The translations under genes and the position numbers were made by a program. 8,276 bases of DNA. It comes from Ruminococcaceae bacterium UBA3451 (GTDB lineage: Bacteria; Bacillota; Clostridia; Oscillospirales; Acutalibacteraceae). The notes under the pieces were generated by a model. The model was not told where the DNA came from and ran no database searches. It saw only the letters and a list, made by a program, of their open reading frames with translations. The first letter of the stretch is position 1; each line of letters begins with the position of its first letter. Shown here piece after piece: positions 5,067-8,276 of this stretch. The DNA lies in contig DFRY01000006.1 in assembly GCA_002378845.1 (NCBI GenBank), positions 8,197 to 16,472 of the forward strand, given 5' to 3'.

Positions 5067-6041
5067 TCATTTTTTCTTTTCTACCGGCTGGCGGTTTTTC
5101 GGTTCGTCCTTATAGCCTATTTTCATGATAATATTCTGCGGAAAATCACCGAATCTTTCACCGAATATATTGATTCCGCCAATGTGCTCGCTGGTGTCCT
5201 TCACGCCGATACGCATGGTTACATATTTCTCTTTTTGAATGTTCAGTTGGGACAGCGTAACGTCGGAAAGACGTTCCTGATTCAGTAAGGTACCCTCGTC
5301 GGTTACAGCCCATTCGGTCAGAATACCGTACTGTGTACTGCCCGACATCCATGAGGAAGGGGTAAGCTTGCCGTTTCGATCCCCAAAATCCCCCGGGCTT
5401 GTCCAGGTGCCAATTTCCACGCCGTTAATCCACATTGTAATATCTGATTTCCAAATGTTATTGAAGCCGGGAGCTGCGGAGCAGATTTCCAAAGAAAAAG
5501 AAATGTATTCCGGCCTTAAATGAAGCGAATCGTACACCGGTACGCGATATTCCACAAATCCTTTTCGAAACCATAAAAGCTGTGCGTCCACTCGGCTTGG
5601 GCTTAAAAAATAATTCGAGTCGTCAAAAGGGGAGTCGTCTATGGCGGTGTTATCTCCTTTTAAAATCACCATTCCGCAGGAGGGAGCAACACTAAAATCC
5701 ATATAATTTCCAATCGGAATATTTGTTTCGTATTTTTTGGAATTCTTTGGTATAATGGCGCCCATGCCAAGGTGGATCAATATGTCCAAATATACGGAGG
5801 AACAAAGTTTTTTGGAACCGTTTTTGGCGGGTGCAAGTTCCGTTAAAATTAGTCCGGCTTCCTCAAGAATTTTTACGTTTGCTGAAATGGTGGAAAGCGG
5901 ATAATCGAGTTGTTTTGCAATTTCCAGACAGCTTAAGGTGTCATGTTCCAGCAAAGATAATATTTGAAGCCGCAGTTCTGTGGAAAGAGCGTGACAGATT
6001 TTAGCAAGAATTTCCGGGTCTTGAATAGAAAGCTGAAGCAT
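5067..6041 (-). CDS. ArsR-type transcriptional regulator with large C-terminal domain
   Basis: A 324-residue protein, about three times the size of a simple ArsR. Residues 1-90 form the winged helix: ILAKICHALSTELRLQILSLL, then LSCLEIAKQL and recognition helix PLSTISANVKILEEAGLI (48-65). The metal-site ELCVCD motif of ArsR/SmtB is absent, so metal sensing is unlikely. Residues about 105-312 form a beta-rich domain with MWINGVEIGTWTSPGDFGDR (203-222), STQYG (235-239) and HIGGINIFGERFGDF (286-300); I recall this pattern from long ArsR-type regulators of Paenibacillus and Clostridia beside sugar uptake genes. The C-terminus is a charged tail ending in three Lys. The gene lies downstream of two sugar permease genes on the same strand, but a terminator and its own promoter intervene. 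I infer a carbohydrate-responsive regulator; the ligand is unknown. The start ATG at 6041 has GGGAG 11 bases and AAGGGG 3 bases upstream, neither ideally placed. Confidence 0.88.
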   Translation of the reverse strand: MLQLSIQDPEILAKICHALSTELRLQILSLLEHDTLSCLEIAKQLDYPLSTISANVKILEEAGLILTELAPAKNGSKKLCSSVYLDILIHLGMGAIIPKNSKKYETNIPIGNYMDFSVAPSCGMVILKGDNTAIDDSPFDDSNYFLSPSRVDAQLLWFRKGFVEYRVPVYDSLHLRPEYISFSLEICSAAPGFNNIWKSDITMWINGVEIGTWTSPGDFGDRNGKLTPSSWMSGSTQYGILTEWAVTDEGTLLNQERLSDVTLSQLNIQKEKYVTMRIGVKDTSEHIGGINIFGERFGDFPQNIIMKIGYKDEPKNRQPVEKKK

Positions 6042-6085
6042 ATACCCCTTGTCTCCCTTTTTTACAGTGAATTTATTGTTTCATT

Positions 6086-6114
6086 ATTATAGCATATATT
6101 TTCTTTCCTATAAA
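6086..6114 (-). promoter_or_regulatory. Promoter of the ArsR-type regulator gene
   Basis: The minus strand has TGCTATAAT (TATAAT complement of 6086-6091, with TGn extension) and a weak TTTATA at 17-base spacing (6109-6114). Transcription would start near 6080, about 40 bases before the ATG. Confidence 0.6.
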
Positions 6115-6134
6115 TCATCAAAAACCAATTATTG

Positions 6135-6149
6135 TCTGATTTTATCAGA
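6135..6149. repeat. Short inverted repeat upstream of the regulator promoter
   Basis: TCTGAT-TTT-ATCAGA is a perfect 6+3+6 palindrome about 20 bases upstream of the regulator's -35. It could be an operator for the ArsR-type protein, but only one copy is visible and the promoter of the transport operon lies outside the window, so no comparison is possible. Confidence 0.3.
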
Positions 6150-6230
6150 ATTGCGGAAGAAAACAATGTGGAAAATTACACCGGTCTTTAAAGTCGCGAA
6201 CAATATGAAAACCGGAAGGAAATTGAGCCT

Positions 6231-6277
6231 GATAAAAGAGCCGGGAATGCAAAGGAGTTTCCTCTTTTGCATTCCCG
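6231..6277 (-). terminator. Terminator of the sugar ABC transport operon
   Basis: CGGGAATGCAAA (6242-6253) pairs with 6266-6277, extended by GGAG/CTCT (one G-T pair) around a TTTC loop. It starts 17 bases after the last permease stop codon. On the minus strand the stem is followed by GCTCTTTTATC, a modest T-run, so it would separate the transport genes from the regulator gene. Confidence 0.7.
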
Positions 6278-6293
6278 CATTGGAAAAGGTTCC

Positions 6294-7121
6294 TTATCCT
6301 TTTATACCGGAAAGCGCAACGCCTTTTACAATCCTCTTTTCAAAAATCAGGTAAATAATAATCGCGGGAATAGAGGCTACCATGTTGGCGGTCATCGGTT
6401 TAACATAGTCCACCGTGTAAGTGCCGGCAAAGGTCGGAATACCGACCGGAAGCGTAAACATGGATTCGCTGGTTGCGCAGAGCAAAGGCCACAGGTAGTT
6501 GTTCCAGCTTCCGATAAAAGCGAAGATACCTACGGTTACAAGAACGGTTTTCGAAAGGGGAAGGATAATCTTGAAATAGATATTCCATTCGCCCGCTCCG
6601 TCAATTTTAGCGGCTTCTATCATTTCGTTCGGAATGCTTTTGAAGAAGGTCACCATAATAATTAAATTCATGGAACCGGCAACAGTCGGTAAAATCAGTC
6701 CCTGATAACTGTCGATGATATTTAACCCGTTTGATGTAATGAAAAGCGGAACAATGGTGGCCTCGCCGGGAACAATCATGCCAATTAAAAAGAAGAGGTA
6801 AAGCAGGTTCTTTCCCGGGAAATTTAGCTTTGCAATCGGGTATGCTGCCATTGAAGATACCAGCAATACCAATGCAGTGCTGACGATAGCAACAAAAATA
6901 CTGTTAAACAGCCAGACCGGTACCTTGCTGTTAAACAGAATTGCCGGGTAATTCTTCAGAGTGAAAGGCGGGGCAAACCAGGCAAATGCGCTGTGAATCG
7001 GCGTTCCTTCCGTTTTCAGCGACACAGCAAGCGACCATAATACAGGAGCAAGGAAAATGAGCGCGAGGAAGATGGAAATAAGGGTAATGATAATTTTACC
7101 GGGTGTCAGTTTTTTGCTCAT
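6294..7121 (-). CDS. Carbohydrate ABC transporter permease (MalG-type, CUT1)
   Basis: A 275-residue inner-membrane permease with six predicted helices, the first at about 10-33, of the binding-protein-dependent sugar importer family CUT1. The EAA loop that docks to the ATPase is clear at 169-190 (EAAKIDGAGEWNIYFKIILP). GSWNNYLWPL at 204-213 and the terminal GVALSGIKG are typical of MalG-like subunits. Its ATG overlaps the TGA of the upstream permease by 4 bases (ATGA at 7118-7121), with AGGGGG a few bases before it in the end of that gene, so translation is probably coupled to give equal amounts. It is the last gene of the operon. No ATPase gene follows; Firmicute CUT1 systems of this type commonly share an MsmX/MsiK-like ATPase. 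The transported sugar cannot be inferred. Confidence 0.95.
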   Translation of the reverse strand: MSKKLTPGKIIITLISIFLALIFLAPVLWSLAVSLKTEGTPIHSAFAWFAPPFTLKNYPAILFNSKVPVWLFNSIFVAIVSTALVLLVSSMAAYPIAKLNFPGKNLLYLFFLIGMIVPGEATIVPLFITSNGLNIIDSYQGLILPTVAGSMNLIIMVTFFKSIPNEMIEAAKIDGAGEWNIYFKIILPLSKTVLVTVGIFAFIGSWNNYLWPLLCATSESMFTLPVGIPTFAGTYTVDYVKPMTANMVASIPAIIIYLIFEKRIVKGVALSGIKG

Positions 7122-8017
7122 TCTTTGTTCCCCCTGTTCTGCAGCTGTATCTGAATAAGAGACAATATGACCAGAATCAGGAACAGCGCGTAAGACATTG
7201 CCGATGCATAACCCATGTCGTTTTTCGTAAACGCGGTTTCATATATGTACTGAATCAAAGGCCGGGTCAAAGTGCCGGGGCCGCCGCGGGTAATTAAGAA
7301 AATTTGTCCGAATACTTTATACGACGCAATGATTTGAAGTAGCAGCACAAGGTAAGTTGTGGGGGCAAGAAGCGGAAGGGTAATTTTAAACAGCTGCCGT
7401 GCTTTGCTTGCGCCGTCAATTTTTGCTGCTTCATACAGCTGGTCCGGAATATCCTGCAATGCGGAAATATAAAGCAGCATGCTGAAGCCCACCGTCCACC
7501 ACACAGTTGTAACAGATATGGTAACCCAGGTCAGGCTTGCGTTCGAAAGCCACTGCGGTTCCACGTTGGCGGGGACTATGTTCAGGGTGTGCAGCAACTC
7601 GTTTATGAAGCCCATGTAGGGGGACGCCATGTAAATTGTAATAAAAGAGATGACGGATACGGAAAGTACGTTGGGTAGGTAAAAGCTTGCCCGGTAAAAC
7701 CGTTTCAGCCTGCTGGTGCGGTTTGCAAGCAGCGCCAGAACCAAAGCAAGTATGACCAGCATGGGTACGGAGATGAGAACGAAGGTGGTTGTGTTGCCAA
7801 GGGACTGCCAGAAAAATTTATCCTTAAAAAAACGGATATAGTTGTCCAGCCCAACGAATTTAATTTTGCCCATAAGTCCCCATTTGTGAAGACTTACGTA
7901 AAAACCCTGAAGGACAGGCCAAATGGTGAACAATGTATAAAGTACGGTGAAAGGCAGCAGGAAAATAATGATTCCAAGCATATCATGCCACCTGATTGTT
8001 TTCTTCTTTGAATACAA
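7118..8017 (-). CDS. Carbohydrate ABC transporter permease (MalF/UgpA-type, CUT1)
   Basis: A 299-residue inner-membrane permease, first of the pair in this importer. Helix 1 is at about 13-35; YEAAKIDGASKARQLFKITL (195-214) is the EAA loop contacting the ATPase, and ITRGGPGTLTRPLIQYIYETAF (242-263) is the usual late signature of this subunit. There is no large periplasmic loop of the E. coli MalF kind, as expected for Gram-positive members. The start is TTG at 8015-8017, chosen because a strong AGGGAGG (8027-8033) lies 9 bases upstream, no in-frame ATG is better placed, and the next Met is at residue 13 inside helix 1. It follows the binding-protein gene after a 161-base spacer with two hairpins, and overlaps the next permease by 4 bases. 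Confidence 0.95.
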   Translation of the reverse strand: MYSKKKTIRWHDMLGIIIFLLPFTVLYTLFTIWPVLQGFYVSLHKWGLMGKIKFVGLDNYIRFFKDKFFWQSLGNTTTFVLISVPMLVILALVLALLANRTSRLKRFYRASFYLPNVLSVSVISFITIYMASPYMGFINELLHTLNIVPANVEPQWLSNASLTWVTISVTTVWWTVGFSMLLYISALQDIPDQLYEAAKIDGASKARQLFKITLPLLAPTTYLVLLLQIIASYKVFGQIFLITRGGPGTLTRPLIQYIYETAFTKNDMGYASAMSYALFLILVILSLIQIQLQNRGNKE

Positions 8018-8070
8018 ATGAGTTTACCTCCCTTAAATTGGATTCAATAGCTCCCTGCGGATAAAGAGAG

Positions 8071-8100
8071 GGAAGGGGCTTCTTTGCGAAAGCCCCCTCC
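8071..8100 (-). terminator. Intra-operon hairpin/attenuator between binding protein and permeases
   Basis: Arms 8071-8081 and 8090-8100 form an 11-bp GC-rich stem, with one A-C mismatch at plus-strand level that is a G-U pair in the minus-strand RNA, around an 8-base loop. It is followed on the minus strand by TTCCCTCTCTTTATCC-like pyrimidine-rich sequence. Placed between the binding-protein stop and the permease ribosome site, it could partly terminate or block 3' decay, so that binding protein exceeds permease. Confidence 0.55.
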
Positions 8101-8115
8101 TGATTCATACTGTTT

Positions 8116-8158
8116 TTGGCAATTTGCAGCGGCTTAGGCAATCGGAGCAATTTGCCAA
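8116..8158. repeat. Second inverted repeat in the operon spacer
   Basis: TTGGCAATTTGC (8116-8127) and GCAATTTGCCAA (8147-8158) are complementary except for one central T-T mismatch, around a 19-base loop. No T-run follows on the minus strand, so it is not a terminator; it may protect the 3' end of the binding-protein message. Confidence 0.5.
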
Positions 8159-8178
8159 GTCTGGTGCGAGAATGTTTT

Positions 8179-8276
8179 TTAGCCGAGGTTGGATTGCAGT
8201 TCGTCAAAAATGTTGTTGACCGCATCGGTCGGGGAAGTTTGATTTGTCCAGATTGTGTCAAGATTCTTAATCATTG
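8179..8276 (-). CDS. Sugar ABC transporter substrate-binding protein, C-terminal end (partial)
   Basis: The last 32 codons of a gene entering from the right edge, ending with TAA at 8179-8181. The peptide (IKNLDTIWTNQTSPTDAVNN, then IFDELQSNLG at the end) has the amphipathic helix typical of the C-terminus of family 1 extracellular solute-binding proteins. Its position directly before two CUT1 permeases supports this. The lipoprotein signal, the binding cleft and the gene start are outside the window, so the sugar cannot be guessed. Confidence 0.8.
   Translation of the reverse strand, partial: MIKNLDTIWTNQTSPTDAVNNIFDELQSNLG

Noticed and set aside
6049..6665. Plus-strand frames of 101 and 132 codons in the regulator leader and over the MalG-type permease
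   Set aside because: The first runs through the regulator promoter and the operon terminator; the second is antisense to a well-conserved permease. Neither shows a domain.
7983..8261. A 92-codon minus-strand frame covering the spacer between the binding protein and the permease
   Set aside because: It reads through the binding-protein stop, both hairpins and the permease ribosome site in another frame. The binding-protein C-terminus in its own frame is far more protein-like.
1..8276. CRISPR array, tRNA/rRNA genes, insertion sequences, prophage or integrase genes
   Set aside because: No regularly spaced repeats, cloverleaf, transposase or integrase motifs, or target-site duplications were seen on either strand.

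Overview
The window looks like chromosomal DNA from a mid-GC member of the Clostridia, plausibly the Ruminococcaceae/Oscillospiraceae side. Reasons: Firmicute-type ribosome binding sites, compact convergent and divergent gene pairs with strong hairpin terminators, a c-di-AMP riboswitch ahead of a cell-wall hydrolase, a free-standing FakA-like domain protein, and a sugar ABC operon without its own ATPase. No phage, transposase, CRISPR or tRNA/rRNA signal is visible.

Layout. Positions 1-1178 (+) hold the C-terminal part of an exporter-type ABC ATPase/permease, followed by a terminator. Positions 1283-2519 (-) hold a two-gene unit: a 261-aa protein of unknown function with a possible PD-(D/E)XK-like core and a C-terminal winged helix, then a GNAT acetyltransferase 4 bases downstream. 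Positions 2520-3022 hold a strong promoter and a ydaO-type c-di-AMP riboswitch that runs almost into the ribosome binding site of a secreted SH3-NlpC/P60 endopeptidase (3023-3673, +). A bidirectional terminator separates this from a MarR-family regulator (3769-4299, -).

The MarR gene is divergent from a 55-residue cysteine-rich protein (4466-4633, +). Convergent to that, across a symmetric terminator, is an 83-residue free-standing copy of the FakA/DegV-associated middle domain (4727-4978, -). Three palindromes built on TAGTTT...AAACTA lie at the three promoters of this cluster, so the MarR protein probably controls itself, the Cys-rich protein and the FakA-like protein. I consider this small regulon the most interesting part of the window.

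Positions 5067-8276 (all -) form a carbohydrate locus. It runs from the 3' end of a solute-binding protein, through a hairpin-containing spacer, to two CUT1-type permeases overlapping by 4 bases, then a terminator. A separately promoted ArsR-type regulator follows, with a large C-terminal domain resembling those seen beside sugar uptake genes. The binding protein would capture a sugar, the permeases would import it using an ATPase encoded elsewhere, and the regulator is a candidate sensor for the locus. The sugar cannot be read from this sequence.
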